DNA from: Mytilinidion resinicola
Taxonomy: Eukaryota > Ascomycota > Dothideomycetes > Mytilinidiales > Mytilinidiaceae
Direction: 5' to 3'
Assembly: GCF_010093595.1 (NCBI RefSeq)
Contig: NW_022985440.1
Span: 958,089-1,022,088, forward strand
DNA: 64,000 nucleotides
In this document: positions 48,001 to 57,896 of the stretch, one piece after another
How positions within the stretch are numbered: position 1 is the stretch's first letter
Layout of the letters: every line of letters begins with the position of its first letter
The notes under the pieces: model-generated
Told to the model about the DNA's origin: nothing
Seen by the model: the letters and a program-made list of their open reading frames with translations, nothing else
The model's database searches: none
Made by a program: the position numbers and the translations under genes

Positions 48001-48800
48001 TAGGCTGGGCCGTTAGCCATCATGGCCATGTTGGGGGTGCAGATGGTGGCACCGCTAATTAGAGATGTGAGAATTTCAAGCATGCTGACATCGAAAGTGT
48101 ACGAGGCGCTATCAGAGAGTTAGCATGGGTTGATGAACGATTAAGCGCGCAAAACGTACAGCTGCATAACGCGGCTCGATGGGAGGATGCGCGCTCTTTC
48201 CGCATGGCGTATCGAGCCACTACAAAAGGAAGAATGCTCGATCAGGCAGCCTTTCGGAGTTCCGGTGCTACCCGAAGTGAAAATAATGTAGAGTAAGTTC
48301 GCAGGGCTGACCGTGGTTTTCGGGGGGGACTTCTGGAATGGAAGAGTCTGTAGGGTGTCCTTGCTCAGTGTAAAAGTCGGGGGGCAATTCGATTCGAAGA
48401 GATGTGATTGTTGAGTCGAGCAAACTATGACTTTGGCTTCCACTTCGGTAAAGATGTATTCTCTCCGGCTCTCAGGGTGGGATGGGTCCAAGAAAACCAT
48501 GGCCGCGCCAGCTTTCAACACCGCGAGGATACCAACAATTGCCCATACAGACTTTTCAAAGCAAAGTGGCACTACATCTTCAGGTTTAATTCCAAGTTTG
48601 ACCAAGTAATGCGCTAAGCGATTGCTAGCTTCGTCAAGCTCAGCGTAGGTGAGCGATCCGTCGTGCGCATCCACAGCAACTGCCAAAGGTCGCAGTTGAA
48701 TTTGACGCTGAATCAGCTCGTGGGCGCATTCTTCGATCCGCGTAGGGACCTGCTGGTTCCAGAGCCAAACGGTGGCAGTGGAGTCGGAGACGCTACCCAT
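33049..48800 (-). CDS. Four-module nonribosomal peptide synthetase (A-T-E-C-A-T-C-A-T-C-A-T-E*-C)
   Basis: Three introns (48159-48109, 44270-44217, 36968-36922) give a predicted 5199 residues. It starts with an adenylation domain, without a loading condensation domain. Approximate order by residue: A1 20-510; T1, serine near 600 (LGGDSIT); E1 640-1085 with AHHVMIDLVSW and EGHGRE; C1 1100-1540 (NHAIIDG); A2 1570-2060; T2 near 2146; C2 near 2200-2650 (AHHAIYDGW); A3 2680-3170; T3 near 3222 (KGGDSIK); C3 3280-3720 (VHHALYDGH); A4 3760-4240; T4 near 4286; E2 4330-4760; C4 4785-5199 (SHALQDG). A terminal C domain with no thioesterase or reductase is how fungal synthetases usually release cyclic peptides, so a cyclic tetrapeptide is predicted. 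The size is like HC-toxin-type and fungisporin/nidulanin-type synthetases. E2 lacks catalytic residues. The product is unknown. Confidence 0.93.
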
Positions 48801-50494
48801 TATGGAGAGTTCGGTGATGGCGAGCTGCGAAGAGCTGATAATAATATTGCTAGCTGTGGAGGTGAAGTGTCAAATATTCCAAACAAAGGTTTCTTTTATA
48901 AATACTATACCTTGCTCGGTTCGTCGTTGATGCCGCTTCGAGGAGGTAGGCGACAGTGGTTAGCAGCGAAAAAACTCGAAGTTGATGCGAATCACTTTGA
49001 AGAGCTGGATTTGTTGAATGGCGACAGGCGTATTATGACGAAAAGGTACAAAGCCGGGTATCTAGATTGATGGAGCAATTGGAGCAAAGAGGATGAGTTT
49101 GCAGAGACGGGAACTGTGAACAGAATGGAATTCGTGATGCGAGCAAGAGGATTAGAATTCGAGAAAGGCTACGTGAGACATTAAGACTTGGTTGTACAGA
49201 AGCATCCACCAGTAGCATGCTTCGGAAATAAAGCCCTGCGCCATTCGGTAGGGCCGTTGGCGTGGAGTTCTCGGGTGGTGGCTGTGGTTAGCGCTGCTCT
49301 TCCGCGCTGGTGCACTTTGGCACACCGAGGCTTAGGTGAGTTGCGGCGATAGAGAGAGTCTATAAAAGGATCATTGCGCTAAGAAAATGCGCTGTTTGCG
49401 AGGCTGAAAATCACTTACATGAGCCAACCAGAGAAGCGTGAGAGGCTGAGGGCTGCTGAAATAGTATTACCATCCTTGCAGCAGCGAGCAACTTCAGACC
49501 CTCACTCTTCCAGTGTCGTACTCTGCAGCGGAGGGTAGAAGTAAAGAAGAACTCTGTGCTTCTTGCATCCCGATGCAGTGCCATTGATTTGAGGTGGAAT
49601 GGCACGTGCGACGCGGTGGTTCTTGAAGCCAGCGGGAAGGAAACTCGAGCGTCTCTGGTCAAGCATTGGGCCCGGCCAGACATTGAAAGCGCGGGGAAAG
49701 CTTGACTTGGACGTGTCAGATGTAACCTGGCATTTCCTTGTTGGTGGTGGTGGTGATAGGTACAAAGCTAGGTGGTGGGTGGTACCTAGTGCTGACGAGG
49801 GACGGGGAGGCTGTGAGAGAAGAGGCGGTATCTAAGTTTCGCCCGAACTTCGTAAGCAATGTTAATTACAGGTTTGATTTCAGCCGCAAAATTACGCGAG
49901 TCAATCACATCCGGAATAGTCTAATGATCTGCATCTGAGGCACTTGGCAGCGGAAGTACTCGATTTCACATACCCTGTTTGTGTCTCAACACCGTACGGC
50001 ATCCGAGGGCCAACTATGCCCACAGAACAATGAAACGAGGGGAGGAGGTAAAGTGGATCTTCATTAAGAATTGCCTGGAGTCCTTCAACGGGGCGTTCAA
50101 ATGGATAGATTGTGTGCTTCACAATCCACCACCTTGATGCATCAAAAGTTGTAAGCGTGGTGGCACAGTGTTCCTGAAACTCCACTTCTGTTTTCTCGGC
50201 GCCTTGGTTGGCGGTTGCATGCTGCGCCGCTCTCACTTTGGAACCTACAGCCCCGTACGGCACGCCTGTTCCATCCCAGCGTCGCCATTATGTTTAAAAG
50301 GGCCACCCCGCCGCTTGTTGTCTTAGGTATATCAAGTTGTGCTTATTGCGTCTTTGTGTTTTATATTTCCATTCACTCACAATAACTCTCGTTTCTCTTC
50401 CATCACATCTTGGGATCCGAAGCATTCGAAGCAGCATCTACTTCTCCATTTCTTTCTTCTCCTTCAATTTGCCTCTTCGGCACCAACCTTCATC
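48801..50494. promoter_or_regulatory. 1.7-kb divergent intergenic region between the synthetase and the RTA1-like gene
   Basis: The start codons of the minus-strand synthetase and the plus-strand membrane-protein gene face away from each other across this region. Open frames here are short and lack domains. Regulatory elements for both genes must lie here; I could not assign a transcription-factor site beyond the TATA box next to the synthetase. Confidence 0.55.
48893..48900 (-). promoter_or_regulatory. TATA box of the synthetase gene
   Basis: On the minus strand TATAAAAG lies about 95 bases before the start codon at 48800. Confidence 0.5.
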
Positions 50495-51681
50495 ATGCTC
50501 GACAGAAATGGCGTCGACCCGAACCACCTCAACCTCACCACCACCAATAGTACCCTCATTGCTATGCAGCGGAAGTACTGCAAGCTGGGAGAATGCCCAA
50601 TCTCCTGGGCAACCATATCCTATCTACCGAACATTGGAGGCAACGTCGTCTACTTGGCCTGCTTCTTCGTGCTGTTGGGGATTCAGATGTTCTTTGGCAT
50701 CAAGCACAAAACATGGACATTCCTTGGATCAATGATTATGGGTCTTCTGCTAGAGATCATCGGATATATTGGCCGCATCATGCTTCACAACAATCCCTTC
50801 ATCATGAATAACTTCTTGGTGTAAGTCTTGACGCATTTGGAAGGCATCACCACGAGTCCAATTGCAATTCTAATTTTGCCATAGCTATCTCATCTGCCTC
50901 ACCATCGGCCCAGCTTTCTTTAGCGGATGCATCTATCTCTGCCTTGGACGAATCATTACCGTCGTCGGCCCAGAGCACTCCCGTCTCCAGCCCCGAACAT
51001 ACGCCAAAATCTTCATTGGCTGCGATCTATTCGCATTGGTCTTGCAAGCAGTTGGAGGTGCTCTCGCCTCGACCGCTAAAGACCATGCCGGCTCTCAGCA
51101 AGGGACCAACGTCATGATTGCGGGTCTCGTTTCCCAGGTCATCTCTATGGTCCTGTTCATGGCTCTCTGGCTCGACTTTACCATTCGAGTACGGAAGGCG
51201 AAGGCCATGGGGTCGCTTGGACGCAGCCAGCCCGCTCTGTACAACACTCTCCGCAACTCCGCCATCTTTGCTGGCTTCCAGTGGAGTAGGTCAATCCCGC
51301 GATGCAACTTCTGTCACACTAGCTAACAGCCTCGTTCTAGGTCTCATCGTTGCCACTATCTTGATCTTCATTCGATGCATTTATCGTGTTGCCGAGCTTG
51401 CAGGCGGTTTCAACAGCGCTATCGCCAACAGCCAGGTCTCGTTCATGATCTTTGAAGGCCCCATGATCATTACTGCCGTGGCCCTGATCACCTGGTTCCA
51501 TCCCGGACGCGTTTTCCGTCAGCTCTGGGTCCCCGCTGGAAAGGGAGATCGTTTGGTTACCAAGGGAATGAAGCCAATGCACTCTGACAACGGATCGGAT
51601 GTCCAATTGGGGTCAAACATTGCGCTGTCTGAGGGCGAGCAGTTCAGGGAAAGCTGGAGAGCACAGCACCAGCGTGCTTGA
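50495..51681 (+). CDS. RTA1-like integral membrane protein
   Basis: Three exons starting MLDRNGVDPNHLNLTTTNST, with introns at about 50823-50883 and 51291-51341. The product, roughly 355 residues, has about seven hydrophobic segments (for example VVYLACFFVLLGIQMFFGI, SMIMGLLLEIIGYIGRIM, GLVSQVISMVLFMALWLDF). It carries the family signature CIYRVAELAGGFNSAIA followed by FEGPMIITAVALITWFHPG. The RTA1/RTM1/Rsb1 family comprises fungal plasma-membrane proteins linked to resistance to toxic lipids, 7-aminocholesterol and long-chain bases. The gene diverges from the synthetase, so a role in export of, or tolerance to, the peptide is possible but is inference; family members are abundant in fungal genomes and often unrelated to clusters. 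Confidence 0.85.
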
Positions 51682-52369
51682 AGAGTGACTGGATCACCAT
51701 TTTAATTGGCGATGGGATGGCCTACGAATTTCATATTCTACTTGGCATACAGCGAATGGTATATGGGGCACTGCATGTCAGGTATAAAACGGATGTCCGG
51801 AAAGCATTTCATGGATAGAGACGACAAATATATGTGGGAAGGGATGAGCATTGAGTCTATACAGGCGTTTACGGATATCTTAATATGGAGTACCCTTCTT
51901 GTTTGATGCTGTCTTGCTGTACATTGCCGTAATGTGAATATGTGTAGACTTTCTTTGCTTTTGCATGGAGTGTGCTAATGCATTCTCGGAAGTTTGGAGC
52001 CTATCCTTTTGAGCAACCAGCAAACTCATCGAGCCACTTCAAATGCTCGCTGAGAGCTATACACGCACCAGAACATCGGTAATATCTTGTTCATACGCTG
52101 AAGCACAAGGCATTGAACCTTCATCTTACCGAAAAATATGTAATCTGTTCAAGATCAGAATCACTTCCGTATCTCAATCCCACCCCAATCCTCAAAACAC
52201 CTCTTTCTGCCTCCCCCCGTTTTTCCCAATCCCCCGGAACCCTAAACCCTCCTAACCCCAAACCACCCTCCCGCACCAGCCCATACCGCACAGACCCCCT
52301 CAGCCCCAGACGCCTTAGGGCAATAGTCTATGATGCCTGCAAATCACCCCTGTACAATCTACAATGCCT
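51682..52369. other. Intergenic stretch leading into the repeat compartment
   Basis: The 3' region of the RTA1-like gene, then 150 bases rich in C (around 52170-52320). No gene is seen. A CCCTAAACCCTCCTAACCCC string near 52240 recalls telomere repeats but is too irregular to call one. Confidence 0.45.
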
Positions 52370-52485
52370 GAAAAACGCCACGGAGACGCCAGCGGGCCTA
52401 CTCTATACCAATTAAGGCCTGATAGCTAGTTACCAGGCCTCAATCGGCATCGCGCAGGCCCATCGACGTCTCCGTGGCGTTTTCC
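52370..52485. repeat. Inverted repeat with 19-bp arms
   Basis: The left arm gaaaaacgccacggagacg (52370-52388) is matched in reverse complement at 52467-52485 with one mismatch. The 116-base unit could be a short non-autonomous element or a stem-loop. No target duplication is evident. Confidence 0.65.
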
Positions 52486-52511
52486 AACATTGCACAAATA
52501 TATACAGGCTG

Positions 52512-52557
52512 CACGGGCCTGGTGGTGAGGAAACTCGATTTCCTCATCACGTGCCCG
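52512..52557. repeat. Palindrome with 5-base loop
   Basis: The segment tgaggaaa / tttcctca is separated by ctcga and extended by imperfect GC-rich arms (cacgggcc against gtgcccg). Confidence 0.6.
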
Positions 52558-52619
52558 CCGGAGCTCAACCCGGAACGTAAGGAAACGCAAGGAAACCAAC
52601 AAAAGAAGGCCCGTATGTC

Positions 52620-52674
52620 CCAGGCAGGGAAAACAGGCCTAGGGAAAGCAACTAAGGCCTATTCTCCCTGCCTG
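52620..52674. repeat. Hairpin with 21-bp arms
   Basis: Arms ccaggcagggaaaacaggcc and its near-complement pair over 19 of 21 positions around a 13- to 14-base loop. Confidence 0.7.
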
Positions 52675-53050
52675 GAGGCACCTAAATATTGCAAGACACG
52701 TAGAAACAAATAAAAACACCATTTCTCTACTAAAAATTGTCCATTTTTGACCATTTCTTTGCTTATAAACGCGGGTAGCCCGTACACACTCTTTTGTTTA
52801 ATTTGTTGTAACCCGTAAGGCCGCAGACTGCGCATTTCTAGCCTGTTCCAGCATTAGATAGGCAATTGCCTGTCTACTTCTATTTCTTCTGCGCAGCGCC
52901 CTTTATAACCTTTTTTATAGGCGCTAAGCAGGTGTTGGAGGTAAGGATATTAGTTATCCTTACTAGCTGTATATAGCTACTGCCTACAGCGCTATTACTA
53001 TACAGAAGCGCATAGCTAAGCTTAAGGCAATTAAGTAGATAGGTGCTGCA

Positions 53051-53345
53051 TGTCACGGTATTGATCATGGCCTCCCTCTAAGCATCAATCCCCTGACACC
53101 TTGTTCCCGCATACGTGCGCACGCGTGCGCCACGCGCCTGCCACCTGATTCCCGATTCTGTTAGGGCTACGCGCTATGTGCGAGCCCCTTTTCTCGTCTT
53201 GTATATAGCCTGGCTCCCGTCCCTAATTCAACTCGGTATCTTAACGTCTTGTAACCAACCACGGTAATAGCACGTAGTTATCCTTCTTTGAATCTGATAC
53301 TTGTCTATCTCGCGTTCAAATGCCCGATACATCGTCACCGTGACA
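53051..53345. mobile_element. Solo LTR of a retrotransposon
   Basis: A 295-base unit beginning TGTCACGGT and ending ACCGTGACA, that is, TG...CA ends within a 9-base inverted repeat. It is flanked by the direct repeat CTGCA at 53046-53050 and 53346-53350, the 5-base target duplication made by an LTR-retrotransposon integrase. No internal region adjoins it, so it is most simply a solo LTR left by recombination. It is not related in sequence to the 268-base LTRs further right. Confidence 0.85.
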
Positions 53346-53350
53346 CTGCA

Positions 53351-54930
53351 GTAGTAGACAACGCTCTGCCGGAGCCTTATAATAACGGCAATTGTATAGC
53401 GGTAAAAAAAGTTGTAATTCTAGAATTCTGTGCATATACAGATGCGCCTAATAAGCCTTATAATATAGACTTTTAGTGTCTAGTACTGCGTAATAGTAGC
53501 AGTAAAGGTAGTATATTCTATATTAGTAAGGGTGTTTATATAAATATAGTAGCCGTTAGCCTTACGGGTATTCTTACGCAGCAATTCTTTACCCTATAGC
53601 TATACTTAGTAGATAATATAAACCGGCGGTAATACAATATACCCTTTCTATAAGCTGCTAAATATAATTTTAATTCTATAGCTACTTTATAGCTGCGCGC
53701 AGCTTTATAGCCTTATTATAGTGCTTAGCACAGTACTTAATTAACTAATACTATAGATAATTAAGTATAGAAAGGGCGGACTGCTTTTTCTTATTATAGA
53801 GGAGCCTATTAAAGGACTTATATACGCCACTTATAATTTAACTATAGCAGTGCGCTATAGTATTACGCGCCAGCTATTTCCTTAAGTCCTTAGCGTGTAG
53901 GTACTCCTTTATACTATATATACTGTTAAATAAAGCTATTTTATCTAAAAGCTTATTAACCTTAATATTATTAACTACGCGGATAAGTATAAAGAATAGG
54001 TAAAAGGCGCGGACTCTATAGGCCTTTTTAATATTTTTTAAATAATACTAGGCGCAGTATATACTATCCTTAAAGGGCAGGTAGTAGTTAATAGTATTTT
54101 AGAGGCCTTTATCGCAATTACTGCAGAAAAAACAGTATAAGTATAAGGATTTTTAAAGAATTAGAGGTAGATAATAGCTTAGTCTATAGGAATAGCTAAA
54201 TTTAGTATAGAAACGGACACCTAGCGTTAAGTAGTATATAGAAGGAAACTAAAAAATATAGAGGCTGTTGTAAAGGGGGCTATATAGCTATTATTAATTT
54301 TTAAATAATATTTATATATTATTTATTATTAGGGAAATAGTAATATTTTAGTAATTTCTTACTAAAATTAACAGAATATTACGTGTTTTCACGCGTAGCT
54401 AAACGTATAGATGTTTAGCTAAAAAATTATAATAAATAGCAAAAATTATACTTATAAGCAGATTATTACCCTAAATACTGCCTTACTTAGTAGTAGTAAG
54501 CCCTTTAGCAGCCTTCTAAAGAACTATAACTATAATTTATTACTTTTACTCTCTATAATTGCCTAGGTAAACAGGTAGATTTTATTATAGTAAGGTAGAC
54601 TAGTGCTACTCCTAAATCCGGAGAGCGCGCCGATAGGGCTGTCTATAATAGATATATAACCTGGGTTATATACCTAGGACCTGTATATATTTATTCGATG
54701 CGAGCTCCGCTCGCTATTATATATCTATTATCTACTATGCACGTAATATTATTATCTACTATATAGCTTTACTCCAGAGGCCTTACGGCCAGGAGTAGAA
54801 TATACGACCTTACCCTACTATATTATTATTTTAATCTCGGCTATTATTATTATTATTAGGTTCTATTAGGCCGATTTAGCTCCGTTAGGGTCCATGCGGC
54901 AGTGCTATCTAGGTTTTATTTACAAGGGGA
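53351..54930. other. A+T-rich, TpA-rich degenerate repeat DNA
   Basis: The base composition changes abruptly after the solo LTR to long runs dominated by TA dinucleotides, with all frames closed by frequent TAA/TAG. This is the appearance of RIP-mutated transposons. I recognise no specific element, gene or RNA. Confidence 0.6.
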
Positions 54931-55277
54931 AACCGTTCGCTCTATAGCGGTCGGGTGAAAACCTTGTTTTCTACAGTGTATAACGCCTTGCGTTCCTTTT
55001 GTTTCTGCGCGGCTGTGGGGGACGCGTGGCAGCTCTGTGAGCATCGCCACGGAGTAAGCCATCTTGATGCATTCTCCAGGATCGATCCGGTGTCCGTAGG
55101 CCCTAGGTTCCAGGGTTGTACGGTGTCCAGAAGGTTAGTAAGGTCCGGGGTCCGCGTTAGGGCGCGCGTGCCCTTGCCGTACGCGCGTGCCCTTTTTCTC
55201 AAAAGCCAAGGTATTGAATTGAAGGACAATAGGAAATTGGGGGGGTTGCCCTGTTGCGGGCGTGCCTGTGGTTATGC

Positions 55278-55870
55278 AATGTGCGTGCGTGCATGTAGTT
55301 CTGTTCTTGGGGCGTGGCTATACGAGTCGGCTGGCTGTATAGCCAGCTTTTCCGTTGCCATCTCTCTAGCTATAGAGAGGTAGGGTAGGAGGTCTGCCTG
55401 GTGCAGGAACCATTGCGAAACGGCCTTATTTCCCTTGTGGTCTTTGTACAGCTGCATATACGTTCTTGTTCTGGCCTTAAAGAACATATCGCCTCTGCCG
55501 TTGCGGTGTCGTTCACAGTGCATTACTACGTGCTTTGGAGACTGTAGTATATGCCCGCAGGGGCACGCGGGCGAAGGGTGATTGGGAACCCTCATGCGGT
55601 GCAGGTATACGTTAAGCCCTATGTGTTCCGTTCGTAGGAGCGTGATAATTGAGCTCTCTGCTTTTGTGAGCTTGTGGTGTTTGGTTGCCTGATTCTTGTT
55701 CCATTTCGTGTTGAGGGCCGGCGTAGGGGGGCCCCTTCGTTTCTTCCTGTAGGCCTCCCATTCGTCCCTCCACCTTTCCTCGTACGCTTCCTGTATTGCT
55801 CCTCGTCTTAAGAGCTTATACGAGTTAATCTCGGCTAAGGGTAATAAAAAGGACGCCTTTATACCTATTA
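55278..55870 (-). mobile_element. C-terminal fragment of a non-LTR (LINE) retrotransposon polyprotein
   Basis: A minus-strand frame of about 195 codons without start codon. It reads AIQEAYEERWRDEWEAYRKK, then LTKAESSIITLLRTEHIGLN, RMRVPNHPSPACPCGH and HVVMHCERHRNGRGDM. A basic, tryptophan-rich stretch, then KAESS...LRTxxIGLN and a terminal CPCGH...H...C zinc-finger-like cluster, is the C-terminal signature of fungal Tad1/I-type LINE proteins after the RNase H domain. The 5' part of the element is missing: the sequence to the right (beyond about 55870) is A+T-rich and degenerate. This fragment and the bases down to about 54930 keep a normal GC content. Confidence 0.7.
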
Positions 55871-56374
55871 TATATATATAGGTGCTATTAAGGCCTATTT
55901 AGGCCAGCCTATACTAAAGGAACTACCTGCTTTTCTTAGGGTATATAAATATATAATAGAACCTATTTTATATAAGCTAGAGGTTAATAGTTATCCTAGA
56001 ATTAGCCTCTTTAAGGCGCTTAAAAAAGGTAGAAATCTTAGTATACTTATTCTTTATAGTTTACTAGTTATTACTATATAGCTTTGCCTTTATATAGTAA
56101 GCCTACTAGGCCTTAATTTAACCTCTAAAATATATTACTATAATTACCTAAATATTTTTTATTAATATTGCGTAAGTAATATATATAAATTAAGGCAGAT
56201 TTTCTACTAAGTACTTTAACCTTAAAAAGCCTATATAACCTAGAGGTGCTATACTAATATAGTTATATAAGTTATTAACTTTTTAAATATACTAAAGGCT
56301 ATTATTAGGGCCTAAAGTAGTAGTTAATTACTAGCTATATAGTACGCTAGTACGGCAGGTAAGTATAATATAAT
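55871..56374. other. A+T-rich degenerate DNA
   Basis: Five hundred TA-rich bases, possibly the RIP-mutated remainder of the LINE fragment; nothing can be identified. Confidence 0.45.
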
Positions 56375-57628
56375 TATTATAGCTTAAATAGTAAAGCTTA
56401 CTATATAGCGTAATATATAATATTAGAACCCGGTAAAAGGCCTTATTATAAGGGCCTATATAAGCCTTAGCAGGAGTATACCTACCGACCGCCGCCCTGC
56501 CTTTTTATAGCTCCTTAAGCTACGTCTTATTATTTAACCCGCCTGCCTGCTATATATTATAAAACACGTAGTAAATTTAGTTATTACTTCTATCTACCTG
56601 CCCGAGCTAGCTAAGGCAATCCTGCCGCCCGAGACCGTAATATTATATAGCTTCTTACCCACCTAGCTATCTACCTGCACCGCCGACCTAATATTCTATT
56701 TTTTCCCCTTAGTTCTGCCGGATAGCAAATCCGCGTTCGCCGCCTATATTACTAACCACGTATATAAATAGTATAAGTACTACCGCTAAATATATAAATA
56801 TATTAATACTGCCTAGGAAAGCCTTACTAAAAACTATTAAGCCGCACTCTATATATAAGCCCTAGAATTAGAAATTAAGGAATATAAATAATAAAGCAAC
56901 TAACTAAAGGTATAATTATAAGCTGTCTATAAATACTAGAAGAAAGAAATAAAAAAGCTTACGGATAAACTAGCTTTAGCCTTTACTAAGAAATAGAAAG
57001 CAATTAATATAGCTATACCTACTGTCTGCACCGCCCTATAAACCTTAATACTATAAGTACTAACTAAAGAAAATATAGCTAATATAGTATAAACGCCTCC
57101 GTTTACTTCTAATATATCTACTACCTCTGCCCGGCTTTCTAAGAAATAACCTAACCCTAATAAGTTTACGGGTAACTAAAAGAACTTCTGCCGCTTCCTT
57201 TCTTAAATCTATAAGAAAATAACTGTTAACTAAAACTGCTTTTCTAACTCCTAAAGCTAAATATCCTATATAAATAGTTATTTAAGTAGAAACCTATACG
57301 CCTAAATCCTGCCGTATATTATAAAAGAAAACTATTAACTACCTAATTTTAAAGCTATTCTAGAACTTTTAAAATAAGTATATAAAACCCTAACTAAGTC
57401 TATAACTTCTATACTAAACTGTTCCGCCTCTGCTAGAATAATAAAGAATTTAGCATTTTTTTTACTAAATTTTAATACCTAGCTTTAGAAGAAAAGCTTT
57501 CTAAAAAAGCTCTACTAACCCTTTTAAAAGAAGCTGTTAACCGTAAACTAAAGGAAATACTACTTTACTATAAACCCTCTAGCAGGGAGTACTATATATT
57601 TATAAAGTTTCTTTAAAACCTAGATAAC
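56375..57628 (+). mobile_element. Older Ty3/Gypsy-like element, 5' LTR and gag-side part
   Basis: The element starts with a 268-base LTR (56375-56642), the reverse complement of the two LTRs at 57629 and 63121. The 986 bases after it match in reverse orientation the internal region next to the LTR at 63121 (for example gcaaatccgcgttcgccgcc against its complement near 63020). Reading frames are destroyed by RIP-like changes. The element is interrupted at 57628 by the younger copy and resumes at 63389. Confidence 0.8.
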
Positions 57629-57896
57629 TATTACGGTCTCGGGTAGCAGGATTACCCTAGCTAGCTCGGGCAAGTAGGTAAAAGTAATAACTAAATTTAC
57701 TACGTGTTCTATAATGCACGGCAGGCAGGCAGGTTAAATAATAAAACGTAGCTTAAGGAGCTATAAGAAGGCAGGGCGGCGGTCGGTAGGTATACTCCTG
57801 CTAAGGCTCGCATAGGCCCTTATAATAAGGCCTCTCGCCGGGTCCTAATATCACGTGTTACGCTGTGCAGCAAGCTTTACCGTTTAAGCCGTAATA
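57629..57896 (-). repeat. 3' LTR of the younger element
   Basis: 268 bases, the same length as its partner at 63121-63388. The differences are largely C/T and G/A exchanges. Confidence 0.85.

Noticed and set aside
52235..52262. Interstitial telomere repeat
   Set aside because: CCCTAAACCCTCCTAACCCC is irregular and not a run of TTAGGG units.
53288..53476. Plus-strand open frame across the solo LTR
   Set aside because: It spans the LTR boundary and target duplication; there is no coding evidence.
54955..55383. 142-codon plus-strand open frame
   Set aside because: Antisense to the LINE fragment, which has recognisable protein motifs.
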